64,000 nucleotides of DNA, taken from NCBI GenBank assembly GCA_018466975.1, contig JAENRS010000022.1, positions 372,001 to 436,000 on the forward strand. The letters run 5' to 3'. The notes beneath the pieces were generated by a model that was given only the letters and a program-made list of their open reading frames with translations, was not told the origin of the DNA and searched no databases. The translations under genes were made by a program, and so were the position numbers. The DNA comes from Sparassis latifolia. Taxonomy: Eukaryota > Basidiomycota > Agaricomycetes > Polyporales > Sparassidaceae. Shown one piece after another: positions 26,590 to 37,865 of this stretch; the first letter of the stretch is position 1; each line of letters opens with the position of its first letter.

Positions 26590-26675
26590 TGATGGGCCGA
26601 CGTCCACTGGCTGTCCAGTTCATGACAATGTCAGGGTAAATGGGAGTCCAGTTCACAAACATGACTGAATGGGCT
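26590..26675 (-). repeat. Right terminal inverted repeat of element A (R-type end)
   Basis: Read on the minus strand it starts AGCCCATTCAGTCATG and matches the start of element B at 32206, and after the first 25 bases also the left end of element A. Confidence 0.85.
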
Positions 26676-26830
26676 GACTTCTGATCATGTTAGAAATACA
26701 CGACAGGACTTCTTAACATGTTAGAAACTCATGACAGGACTTCTGATCAAGTTAGAAACTCACGACGAGACCTTTGAATATGTTGAAAGCTTACGATGGG
26801 ACTTCTGATCATGTTGAAAATTTACAACAT
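26676..26830. repeat. 31-bp tandem repeat next to element A; first 8 bp are the right target duplication
   Basis: Five diverged copies of a 31-bp unit starting GACTTCTGATCATGTTAGAA follow the right end of element A. The first 8 bp (26676-26683) duplicate 7278-7285. The array therefore belongs to the target DNA into which element A inserted. Confidence 0.75.
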
Positions 26831-26987
26831 TTATTAGTAATGTAAGAACAATTAGAACAATTAGCAACAAGTGTATCTAATTTCCAGAAGGTTCATGACA
26901 GAGATGAACAGCCATATAATCATAGTGAAAAAGACACAATGTTAGTTTATATGTGTTGAAGATATTTACTTGAGCAATAATACTACA

Positions 26988-29933
26988 TTATTTGACTATA
27001 TCTTTAGCAGACAGATCTCTTGTCCTTTTCTGAAGTTGCAACTGCATGTGTTCCAAACTCTTCTGCAAGCCAGAGACATCAGTTGATGTTAGTTCTCCAT
27101 TCTCCAAACCATCAACAAGCCACATAAAGGAGTTATTCATCACACAAAGTGTGTGATCAAGTTCAGGGCATAGCATGTCATCCAGCATAGAGTGAGTGAC
27201 ATTGAGCAGAAGCTCAAGGTATAGATGGCACTGATTGATGTAACCCGCTCACAGAACTTCTTTGTCTTTTGTTCTGTTGGGTACTTCTGCATTAGGCCCA
27301 GTGGAGTCCTGAAAAAGTTTTAAGATTCATAAGGTGCATATGACAGTAAAGGTGTAGAAAATACCTTCATGGCTAGCAGATCAAAGATATGGCTAATCTT
27401 GGTGCAACCACATTGCATAATGTCTTTGTCACCAGAGGATAAGGGTGCTAGATGACCATGAACAGTCTCTGTATTGCTTGGCTGCTGCCGATTGTTGGCA
27501 TGTTTCAGACATCTGGAGCACAGCATTGTCTTCGCATGTTCCAAGCCTTTCAAGATATCCTCCACGCAATATGAAGCATTGTGCGCAAACTTGGTAAGAT
27601 GGTCATTCCTTCCAACTCGATGAGCGGGTGCAGAACGAGTCTGATTAGCAGCAGGTCATGCACGTTTCGCCATAGCAGATTGTGGCTCAGGTGACGTGGA
27701 GGGTGACCGAGATTTGTCTTCATCTATGAGAACTGAGTCTTAGCTGCTGTCAACAATAAATAGATCTAATCTAACATATACCAGAACTGACTGGATATGA
27801 TCGCTTCCGTGTTTTTGCTATTGGCTGATGCAACTCGTGTTCATCTTCATTGTCCCCACTATCTTTGCTCAGTTGCTGATTGTCCATGGTGTCCTCTTGT
27901 ATGTCATTTAATTGCAATGCTATACAACCGCAGTCAATTCATGCTCATTATTGTGACTATCTCACATACCATCCACATCCGAGTCTGAATCAGATGACTC
28001 CCAGTCACCTGAAGTGAATGGTGTCTCCTCAGGCAGCTGCAGTGCCTTCCTCGTCTCTCGTAGGAGTTCCACTTCTGCCAGCTCCTTGATCAACATGGTC
28101 GCTTTCTCATTGGCAGCTTCAAAGGTCCTGTGCATGGCCACCACAGCACCAGCAGCCTTGGCATGCTGACGATGCACTCCGGTGATTTGATTGACCTTGA
28201 TTTCCAGTGATTGCTTTGCATCTTTCAGCTTCATTTGAATCTTGTATTGCAGGTGGATGGCCAACTCGATTTTGTCCCACAGCTTTTGCCTCTTCTGGTC
28301 ATCATGCTCTGCAACGAGCCTGGTTTGATAACACCCCATCTTCAGTAGTACCTCCTCCAGGTTGTCCTGAATGGCATAGACATGTTCCGCACACTCTACT
28401 CGCTCCCTTTGCATCTCTCGCAATGCTCGATCCATGTTTTCATGTGTTTTCACTGCATCCTGAACGTCTGCAGCTGCTCTGTCAAGCGCAAGTTGGCTGA
28501 CTTCAGCCTGGTCCTTCAAAGACTCATAATGCTCCTCAAATTCGACTTCATTATTGCCATGAGGTGGACCAGGTGCTGGAGAGTCAGTGTTGCAATACCT
28601 TTCCTCGCTATCATCAGATGACTCCGAGTGAGCATCAAGGTCCCTGTCTGACAGTCCGCTGTCCTCAGCGAAGGCTCCATTGTCGCTGTTGGGCCGTCCG
28701 TGATCTCCAACAAAGGCATCTGGGTCACTGTCTGACCATCTGCCATCTTCGCCGAAGGCATGTACGTCATTGTCCGACAGTTTGCGAGGTCCACCTATGC
28801 CTCATTGGGCTTGGCTAATATCACTATCGCCGGCCTTGGTGTCGAAGAGGTCACATTGCGATGCATGAGCCTGAGCAACGATGGAATCAGGAGGGATATT
28901 CTGTCATACGGGAGATGACACTGAAGAACTTGCATACTCTGTGATTAAATAACAATAAGCAGATGAAGAAAATGGTTCATGAAAACCATGTGCACACCTT
29001 CAAGAGCTGCTAGTGCAGCACTGGCCGATCTGCCGTTGCCCACTGTGAAAGCTCAAACCTCTGGCAGTGTTTTGAGTGCCAGTTGAAGCGGATGGACAAA
29101 GTGGGAATGCTTATCAGTATTCAAATGAACACCATTATGCTCAGCAACCGAACATGGTGCATCTGCACTGCTTGCCTCATGCTGTAAAGATCGAGGGGTG
29201 TCACCTGTATCAAATGTTACTATGTTAGAGTCTGCATCTCATACGATAACAAGATACACACCATCGGACCTAGCCTGAAGTGCATCATCGACAGGCTGAT
29301 CTTCAGATACAGGAACCTCTGCAGAAGAGCTATCATAGCGGTGATTTCTGGCACCTGGAGCTGCAGGTCGATGCTCCTGTTGTCTGTCCGCCCCTCACCA
29401 TCATTCAGCCCCTCGTCATTATGCTCCTCATCTGGTTCCCCTCCTGCTAAATGTCCTTCACTTGGTTCTGGGGTGAGGCTCGACATCTGTGAGCTTGGGC
29501 GCAGACCTGAGGGCCCAAGATTATAGAGGTGATCAGAAGGGCTGCCGCTGGCATAGACCAGATACTGAGGTTCATCGATGTGAGGAACAGGGTCAGCTGG
29601 TGCACGCATCACTCTCAGATAGATTGATCTGAAGAGTGAACACAAAACTTACTCTCGAGCCCAAGGGCTGTGATCTGGCCCTCCACCTCTGCAGCCCGAG
29701 CCCGGAGCTGCATTCTCTCTGCTGTGAAAAAAACAATCATTGTCTATGACACTGGGGTGCACGTCGTCAAACCGCCACTCACTGTCAAAATTATTTCGAC
29801 CCTGGTGCGTTCTCGGCGCCGTTCTGAAACTGTGATTATCCAATTCCTGTCTAGCAAGGTGCATCTGGGCATACAGGGCCTTTACGTGCTGTACATCGAA
29901 GGCTGCTGGTGCTACCATTGTCAGAAGTGACAT
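26988..29933 (-). pseudogene. Acidic repeat and coiled-coil protein gene between elements A and B, broken
   Basis: The gene reads leftward from ATG 29933 (MSLLTMVAPAAFDVQHVKAL). Exons contain a Pro/Glu-rich stretch (SLTPEPSEGHLAGGEPDEEH), then three acidic repeats of about 18 residues (SDNDVHAFGEDGRW, SDSDPDAFVGDHGR, NSDNGAFAEDSGL) at 28630-28800. A long coiled coil follows at 28000-28520 (MDRALREMQRERVECAEHVY, KIQMKLKDAKQSLEIKVNQI). A Cys pair (CSRCLKHANN) lies near 27510 and a helical tail ends at 26988. Stops include a TGA near 28800 (after SDISQAQ) and another near 27658 (after MAKRA), both consistent with CGA, and a probable frameshift near 29340. It resembles the style of the cargo proteins in element A, but it is outside A and no family is recognised. 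Confidence 0.55.
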
Positions 29934-32094
29934 GGGCGACACTATAGCTGTTCAAGGCGAGCACGAGGACCCATGTAGCATGTCAGATAAAACAAAATCA
30001 GGGTATGAGTGCATGGACATCACCTGCTCTCCGGAAGACACCGGAAGAATGGGACGAAGCCAGAGACAAATAACACCAGCATGTCCAATGCGCACTGATG
30101 CGCCGTGCATCAAGACTTGACGTGTTCGAGCGGGGGGTAAGGCGGGAGAGGTCGGGGGGCACGACCGCATTTTCGACTGCATCATGTAATTGAGGATGTC
30201 AGCCCAGCAGTCAAGAACAAATAGCCAGATGAGGTGGGACTGAGGTGCTGATGGGTTAGAATATAACGCACAGGGAGAGGTCATGAATTTTGAACGAGGA
30301 TGCGTGCGTCTTGCGTAGATTCCTCCATGTGAGAATTTGACAGCCTCATAGCCTCGTGGGTACATAAGCAGGTCTTCCTTCAGCTTTGTAATGGACATTT
30401 CTAATGGTGTCGATGTGCCGTGTAATGGGGCAACACTTTCAGCGCCTGGCGTTGAAAGCCTCACTACCCGACACTTACTTACTTATTTACTTGGCCATCT
30501 ACCCGGACTACGGCGCCTTATGAGAGCCCTTCCTCCCGGCGTCTCTGCCCCATTGTAAACTGCCGCAAGATCTTCACTCAGATGTCACAGTCACACCATA
30601 AATCCACCACACTATGTTTGTTTTTTCCCCTTTATTTACCCCAGCACCGTAAACGTGATAAATGGCCGATCACGGCCAGGTGACAGGCCAGGCTTACCTA
30701 AGCCATCCTCCCATCGCTTGGAGGCTTTCCGAGCTCTGTCTCTCTGCCCCCACAACCCGCTCTCTGTTGCCCTTATGCTGCTGCTCTTCTATTTACTTCA
30801 CTGCAAGACTGGCATGACTGGCATGAGCTCTAATATTTAGCCATTGCGGGCGCCCACGGCCGTGCTTTCCATTTGTTCTCTTCTCCATCAACGACCTCCA
30901 TCCTCATCGTGTGAGCACCCTCATCCCTGTCTGCCAGTCTGTCGCTTGCCCACCGTGTTTCCATCGACCCTGAAAGTACCCCAGAACATTGTGAATTTGT
31001 GTGCTCATGACTGGTGGCACTCACCGAGGTGTGCTCCTGTGACAGAATGCCCGCACTCTCGATGAGACTGATCCATACTGGTGCCGCTCTATCAGATGCT
31101 GGCATCACTCCATCTGAACCTGACACTGATGCGTCTCACCATGGCGGACTGTCTCAGCCCAACAACATCCGGTGCATCTTCTTTCTGTGCCCTCATACCT
31201 CACAAATTGAGGTGGATGTTATTCCCACCAGTGTCAACTTATGTATCTGCTGAAACATATGGCAGTCTGATGGTGGGGGGACCCTGTGCGTGAAAATTGG
31301 TGGAATGGCATGTGGTTTGGATTCAGATGTCTTTCTTGTCCCCAGTTTTCGTGTATCTACTGTGCAGTCTGTACTGTACTGGGTCTGTCGTACTCAGCTT
31401 CTCATTGTAGTATCATTATCTGTCATTGAAAAGTGGGCTTATACCGTCATAAGTGTTCAAAACTAGTTGTTAGTGCCAAGTTCACTCTGCAGAGAGCCCA
31501 GCACTAGCTCTTAGCCCCAGTGGTTAGCTACTGTATGTGGGTCCATAAATTTACCAGGCTCCCACGCACGGGCCAGAAAATTCACCAAATTTACCCGCTT
31601 AGCGTAAATTAAAGTGCAGAGCTACTTTCTCCAGCCAAATCATACTTTTGTGCACTTTCTCCTCAAAAGAACCTCTGCCGCTGCAGTATGTGCTCCCATT
31701 GTGCTCCCATTGGCTGGCTGCACACACACTCAGGTTGCACGTTATGTTGCTACACTCCACACGTGCCATTATCTGTACCCAACAAGTCACCGGTGGTCCT
31801 CTACATTCGCTGAGTGCACACGCGGTGTGGCGCATCTGGCGCATCTGACGCGTTGACGCGTCAGTCATGTGGATGTAAAACTTCCACCGCAATTTCACTG
31901 TTCTCTCCTCACAACACTCTCGCCACTCAACGTGCTTCATTTGTGCATACTACCATCTGTCAGAGACTTCCACCACCACTGGGCTCTGTCCTTCCCAAAT
32001 TCTTACCCTCTTTTCATTCCCTTCCACTTGTTTATGACTGTATGTGGTTTGTGCTTCCTATCGCTCTCCTCTGCCTCCTGTCTCACCCTGGATA
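29934..32094. other. Gene-poor stretch left of element B
   Basis: About 2.1 kb show short frames only. I see no domain, terminal repeat or array. The part just left of element B (from about 32095) continues a reading frame that resumes beyond element B. The remainder may be decayed transposon or host sequence. Confidence 0.35.
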
Positions 32095-32205
32095 TGAGGA
32101 CTTTGCTAATATGCTGAAACTGACGGTCACGAAGATGCACAAGCTCACGGACCAGGACTGACCCTGGATCTACACTGACGTGAATGGTGTGATTGGGCCC
32201 GACGC
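32095..32205 (+). pseudogene. Left piece of the gene split by element B
   Basis: The plus-strand frame reads PWIYTDVNGVIGPD up to the element B terminus. It continues in the same phase at 37874 beyond the element (QRMEVKSIAPKAPEG). The last 8 bp (32198-32205, CCCGACGC) resemble the 8 bp after element B (37866-37873, CCCGATGA) at six of eight positions. A TGA just upstream suggests the frame is also broken on this side. Confidence 0.4.
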
Positions 32206-32569
32206 AGCCCATTCAGTCATGTTTGTGAACTGGATTCCCATTGACCCTGACATTGTCATGAACTGGACAGCCAGTGGACGTCGGCCCATCAGTCTATGTA
32301 GGGAGCTGTAAGCGATCGGCTCATGGTGATGAAGGGAAGGCTGGAGCGATCGGCCCACCACCATAAGTATATTTCTGAGCCATCGGCCCACTGTCACGGG
32401 GCTATTATACAGCCATCAGCCCACCGCCATAGGTAGTGTTCTGAGCGATGGGCCCACCACCATAGGTGTATTTCTGAGCCATCGGCCGACTGCCACGCTG
32501 CTATTATACAGCCATCGACCCACCATCACCATGGTAGTACTGAGTGATGGGCCCAGTGCCACTATTTTA

Positions 32570-34010
32570 GACTTTCTAGGTATATGGTGAGCCATGGCTT
32601 TACATGCTGGTGATGGCGAGACTCAATTTGCCAAAAAGTCGCCAACCTGGCTCTCCTTCTCTGGCGAAGTTTGTTAAACTTGAAGGTCTGTCTGAAACTT
32701 GTAGAAGAGGACTTATAAAGTGCAGTGCCACCATTCTATAAGTTCCTAGTATATGGCGAGCCATGGCTTGACATTCTGGTGATGGCGAGACTCAATTTGC
32801 CAAAAAGTCGCCAACCTGACTCTCCTTCTCTGGCGAAGTTTGTTAAACTTGGACGACAGTCTGAAACTTGTAGCAGAGGATTTATAAAATTAAGTTCCAT
32901 CATTTTATAAGTTCCTAGTATATGGCGAGCATGGCTTTACATCCTGGTAATGGTGTGACTCAACTAGTAAAAAACGCACCATCCTGGCTCTCCTTCTTTG
33001 GCAAAGTTTGTTAAACTTAGGGCACTGTCTGAAACTTGTAGAAGAGAATTTATAAAGTACAGCGCCACCATTTTAGACTTCCTGGGTATATAGCGAGCCA
33101 TGGCTTTACATTCTGGTGATGATGAGACTCAATTTGCCAAAAAGTCGCCAACCTGGCTCTCCTTCTCTGGCGAAGTTTGTTAAATTTAAAGGTCTGTCTG
33201 AAACTTGTAGAAAAGGACTTATAAAGTGCAGTGCCACCATTCTATAAGTTCCTAGTATATGGCGAGCCATGGCTTTACATTCTGGTGATGGCGAGACTCA
33301 ATTTGCCAAAAAGTCGCCAACCTGACTCTCCTTCTCTGGTGAAGTTTGGTAAACTTGGAGGTCTGTCTGAAACTTGTAGAAGAGGATTTATATAGTGCAA
33401 TGCCACCATCCTATGAGTTTCTGGTATATGGTGAGCCATGGCTTCACATTCTGGTGAAGGCGAGGCTCAACCAGTAAACACTTGCCAACCTGCCTCTCTG
33501 TCTCTAGCAAAGTTCATTAAACATGAAGCACGGTCTGAAACTTGTAATAGGGGATTTATAAAGTGAAGTGCCACCATTCTATAAGTTCCTGGCATATGGA
33601 GAGCCATGGCCTCACATTCTGGTGAATGTGAGACTCAACCAGTAAAAAACTCAGCAATTTGACTCTCCTTTTTTGGCAAAGTTCATAAAACTTGGAGCAT
33701 ATCTGGAATTCATAGTAGTTGGTATATAAAGTAAAGCACCACCATTTTATGAGTTTCTGATAGACGTTGAGCCATGGCTTCACATCCTGACAATGGCTAA
33801 ACTTAATCTGGTGATTCTTCACTAATCTGGTGGTCCTTCTCTGGTAAAGTTAATTCAACTTGAAGCACTGTCTGAAATTGATAACAGCTGTTGTATAAAG
33901 TGAAGGGCCACCATGTTATGAGTTCCTGATTGATAGCCAGCCATAGTTTCACACATAAAAATGCTAAACGACCAACCGGCACTGCTTCTGTAATGAAGTC
34001 TGTATGCAAT
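32570..34010. repeat. Left arm of the palindrome: nine tandem copies of a 168-bp satellite
   Basis: The marker TAAGTTCCTAGTATATGG, with variants, begins near 32574, 32739, 32908, 33073, 33243, 33412, 33580, 33748 and 33916, so the period is 165-170 bp. Each unit contains CCATGGCTTTACATTCTGG, then CTCTCCTTCTCTGGCGAAG, then GTCTGAAACTTGTAGAAGAG. Copies at the outer side are close to each other and copies toward the centre are diverged. Confidence 0.9.
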
Positions 34011-35190
34011 GGAGTATCATCTGAAACTTATGGTCAAAGTTATATACTGTGGAGTATGAACTGCAACTTGGAGTACCAATATCATATCGTGACTTAACAG
34101 ATATTAATTCTCAATAACAATTAAGTGTAACTCTTTGGAAAGAGCTACACTTATGTTCATGAAGTGTGTTTTGCTTTTCAGATAACTAAATGCCAGATAT
34201 TTATTAGAAAATGACAGATATATCTTTTTCAAGACAACATGTAGTCAACTGTAATGTTAAGTGATTGGCAAGCTTTACTTCTTAAAAAACAGCAAAGTTC
34301 ACTCCAGAAGAGTTAGCAATATTTCACTCCAAGCTCTATAGACTTCTTATAAGCTTGTCAAGAATCTATCTAGCTGTGATATAAGGTCTATATAATCATC
34401 ATTATTTAATGTAGATAGAAAAATGTATTAAAGAAGAATCTCAAATGTATAGAAGAAAACACATATAGGAGCCATTACATTCATGTAGATGTATGTGCAC
34501 TCCGAGACTAAAAAGGAAAGTGTGATTCCTTGACCAGTTCAGCAAGTCACATGAAGTTCATTAAAGGTAGACAATATTGAATTCTTCACATAACACTAAG
34601 TGATTACAATCAAAACTAACCACAACTTCATATCTCGCATATAAAGTGTTGTACTTTATTACACATAGTATCATGCAGAGAAATGGTAAGTTGTATGCTG
34701 AACTTCTCAAAGTGTTCACAGATCATTAGAATGACTGTGTGTATCTTGCTAAACTTCAAGAAGTAATGCAAGGCTTCTAATTTAGAGCATACAACTGCTG
34801 TTATAAGATTTAGTCACTCTTCCATATTATATATATATAAGATTATCACAGCCAGTTAGCATGCTAACTTGTGAGTGTATTTAGGATGATTAGATGTGGC
34901 TCACAACCAACTACAAAGTCATACAACACTGACATTGAACAGTAATGCAACTGCTGCTCTAAGTTTTGAAAGGCTTAGATACTTCACTTTATAATAAATA
35001 GCAGATTGTCAGCATTGAATCTCAGTGCATCCACACTTTGTACAAACATAGCCTGACATCAGCCAGAAGTCCATATAAAAGGACATCACAGTATATAGCC
35101 ACTGCTACAACTTATAGTCAGTACTTCATATCATATGAAATTCATCAGTGTATGTGAAAAAAGAAGTATCAGATTGCCAGTTACATTTTC
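34011..35190. other. AT-rich core of the palindrome, no gene
   Basis: About 1.2 kb of AT-rich sequence separates the two inverted satellite arms. There is no open frame of note and no motif I recognise. Possible short relics of the satellite (AAACTTC, AGAAGT) are scattered in it, which fits very old, decayed copies. Confidence 0.55.
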
Positions 35191-36560
35191 ACTGTGGCTC
35201 ACCATCTATAAGGAACACACGAAATGCTGGCACCACTTGATATAACATTTACTGCAATTTTTAAACTGTGCTTCAGGTTATACAACCTTTACCAGAGAAC
35301 AAGTGCCAGATTGGTCATTTTGTTCCTGGTTGGGTCTAGCTATTATCAGGATATGAAGCTGTGGCTCACCATTGATCAGGAACTCAGAAAGTGATGGCAC
35401 TTCACATTATGAAATGTCTACTATAAATTCCAGACAGTGCTTCAAGTCTGACTAACTTCACCAGAGAAGAAGAGTCAGGTTAACGATATGTTTATTGGTT
35501 GAGTCTAGCCATTATCAGGATATTAAGCCATAGCTCCCAACTACAAGAAACTCAAACAATGATGGTGCTTCACTTGATACCACAGCTACTATCAATTCCA
35601 GACAGTCCTCCAAGTTTGACAAACTTTACTAGAGAAGGAGAGTCAGATTGCTGAGTTTTTTACTGGTCGAGTCTCACATTCACCAGAATGTGAGGCCATG
35701 GCTCGCCATATACCAGGAACTCATAGAATGGTGGCACTTCACTATATAAATCCCTTACTACAAGTTTCAGACAGTGCTCCAAGTTTAACAAACTTCACTA
35801 AAGAAGGAGAGCCAGGATGGCGAGTTTTTTACTAGTTGAGTCACACCATTACCAGGATGTAAAGCCATGGCTCGCCATATACTAGAAACTCATAAAATAA
35901 TGAAATTTGACTTTATAAATCCTCTGCTACAAGTTTCAGACAGTCCTCCAAGTTTAACAAACTTCACCAGAGAAGGAGAGTCAGGTTGGCGACTTTTTGG
36001 CAAATTGAGTCTTGCGATCACCAGAAGGTAAAGCCACGGCTCGCCATATACTAGGAACTTATAGAATGGTGGCACTGCACTTTATAAGTTCTCTTCCAGA
36101 CCGACCTGTTTAATAACTTCACCAGAGAAGGAGAAGGTTGGCGTTTCAAATTGAGTCTCCCCATCGCCAGAATGTAAAGATGGCTCGCCATATACTAGGA
36201 ACCAAGTTGGAACTACTTTATAAGTCCTCTTCTGCAAGTTTCAGACGCCAAGTTTAAAAGAAGGAGAGCCAGGTTGGCGACTTTTTGGCAAATTGAGTCT
36301 CGCCATCACCAGAATGTAAAGCCATGACTCGCCATATACTAGGAACTCATAGAATGGTGGCACTGCACTTTATAAGTCCTCTTCTACAAGTTTCAGACAG
36401 ACCTCCAAGTTTAACAAACTTCGCCAGAGAAGGAGAGCCAGGTTGGCGACTTTTTGGCAAATTGAGTCTCGCCATCACCAGAATGTAAAGCCATGGTTTG
36501 CCATATATCAGGAACTCATAAAATGGTGGCACTGCACTCTATACGATAGCTACAATAAGT
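35191..36560. repeat. Right arm of the palindrome: inverted copies of the 168-bp satellite
   Basis: The complement of the left-arm unit recurs with starts (GGCTC[AG]CCAT...) near 35200, 35365, 35530, 35700, 35870, 36035, 36185 (internally deleted), 36325 and 36490. Copies nearest the outer side (36300-36500) are closest to the outer left-arm copies. Together the arms form an inverted repeat of about 1.4 kb per side. Confidence 0.9.
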
Positions 36561-36639
36561 TTCAGACAGGACTCCATGTTGTAAAAACTCCACCAGAGAT
36601 GTAGTGTCAGGTTAGCGATTAGGTGAATTGCTGAGTGCA

Positions 36640-37780
36640 GGCACTGCCAGCATTATGATGGTAAACCAATCACTGACTAATAACATCATGTCGGTGGGCC
36701 CACTGCTCAGAGGTACCCCTATGGTGGTGAGCCCATTGGTAAATAATAGCATCATGATGATGGGCCCACTGCTCAGATATACCCCTATGGTGGTGGGCCC
36801 ACTGCTCATTCATTGTACATTGGTAGTGAGCCCATTGCTGAGAGAAACATGTCCTGGTGATTGTCTACCCCCTGGCCTGTGGTAGTAGGCCCATCTTTCA
36901 TTTGATACTCTTGGAGATGGGCCCACTGCTCAGCTATTGTACTCTGGCTATTGGCCTATTAGTGGAGATAACATGCTCTGGTGATGGCCAACCCTCTGAC
37001 CTTTGGCGGTGAGCCCATCCTTCATCTTACACTCGTGATGATGGGCTCACTGCTCATTAATCATACTTTCGCAGTGGGCCCATTGATGGCGATAACATGC
37101 TCTGGTGATGGCCAACACTCTGACCTTTGACTACTCTGGCAGTGGGCCCATTGCTCAGACAAACATGCTCTGGCGTTGGCCAACCCTCTGACCTTTGGCG
37201 GTGGGCCGATTGCTGGCGGAAACATGTTCTGGTGATGACCTATCCCATGAGTGCTTGCAGTAAGGCCCTCACTGAGGGTGCTTTGGCGATGGGCCGATTG
37301 CTGGTGATAACATGCTCTGGCAATCGTCAACCCTCTAACCTTTGGCGGTGGGCCCATCGGTCATCTTACACTCTTGGCGATGGGCCCACTGCTCATTCAT
37401 CATACTCTGGTGGTGGGCCCACTGCTCATTCATCATACTCTGGTGGTGGGCCCATTGCTCAGAGAAACATGCTCTGGCGTTGGCCAACACTCCGACCTTT
37501 GGCGGTGGGCCCACTGCTCATTGATCACACTTTGGCGGTGGGCCCATTGATGGCGGTAACATGCTCTGGCAGTGGGCCCATTGATGGCGATAACATGCTC
37601 TGGCATCGGCCCACCTTCTGACCTGTGGCGGTGGGCCCATTGCTTAATGGTTACAACACTGTAATATGCCCTGCTAGTGGGCCGAGCACTAGAAGAAGAA
37701 CACTAGCAGTGGGCCCACTGCTGGTATCCCACACATGAAAGATATGGGCCCACTGCTGGTAGAGGTCAACATGGTGACAA
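36640..37780. repeat. L-type subterminal array of element B
   Basis: This is the inverted counterpart of 7376-8455, with the same GGTGGGCCCATTG cores, GATAACATGCTCTGGTGATGG blocks and the final GGGCCCACTGCTGGTA units. Near the terminus the match to element A is almost complete over several hundred bases. Confidence 0.85.
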
Positions 37781-37865
37781 TGGGCCGACGTCCGCTGGCT
37801 GTCCAGTTCATGACAATGTCAGGGTAAATGGGAGTTCAGTTCAGGTAACATGACTGAAAGGTGTG

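Larger units (their letters stand above)
7286..26675 (+). mobile_element. Element A: 19.4-kb KDZ-type DNA transposon with cargo genes
   Basis: The left end (CACACCGTTCAGTCATG...) and the inverted right end (AGCCCATTCAGTCATG...) share about 75 bp of terminal inverted repeat, including the core CCCATTTACCCTGACATTG. Both ends continue into arrays of short GGGCCCA/GGGCCGA repeats. The interior holds six genes: an unknown (-), a cysteine-cluster/coiled-coil protein (+), an HMG-like/low-complexity protein (-), TET/JBP (+), KDZ transposase (+) and a 206-residue protein (+). An exact 8-bp duplication flanks the element; 8 bp is the target length I recall for Zisupton/KDZ elements. Five of the six genes are broken. 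Confidence 0.88.
32206..37865 (-). mobile_element. Element B: 5.7-kb non-autonomous relative of element A, opposite orientation
   Basis: The left end is R-type (AGCCCATTCAGTCATG) with its R-type array at about 32300-32570. The right end is the inverted L-type end with its L-type array (36640-37780). That is the arrangement of element A turned round. Nothing coding is visible inside; the interior is a palindrome of 168-bp repeats. A transposase supplied by an A-like element could have moved it. The flanking 8-mers match at six of eight bases, and one mismatch is C/T in a CpG. Confidence 0.8.

Noticed and set aside
26684..32205. An additional complete KDZ element between A and B
   Set aside because: No transposase or terminal repeats were found; only a broken cargo-style gene is visible.
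7286..37865. A single 30-kb transposon with kilobase-long terminal inverted repeats
   Set aside because: The inner R-type ends at 26675 and 32206 face each other and each outer/inner pair has its own target duplication, so two opposite insertions explain the pattern better.
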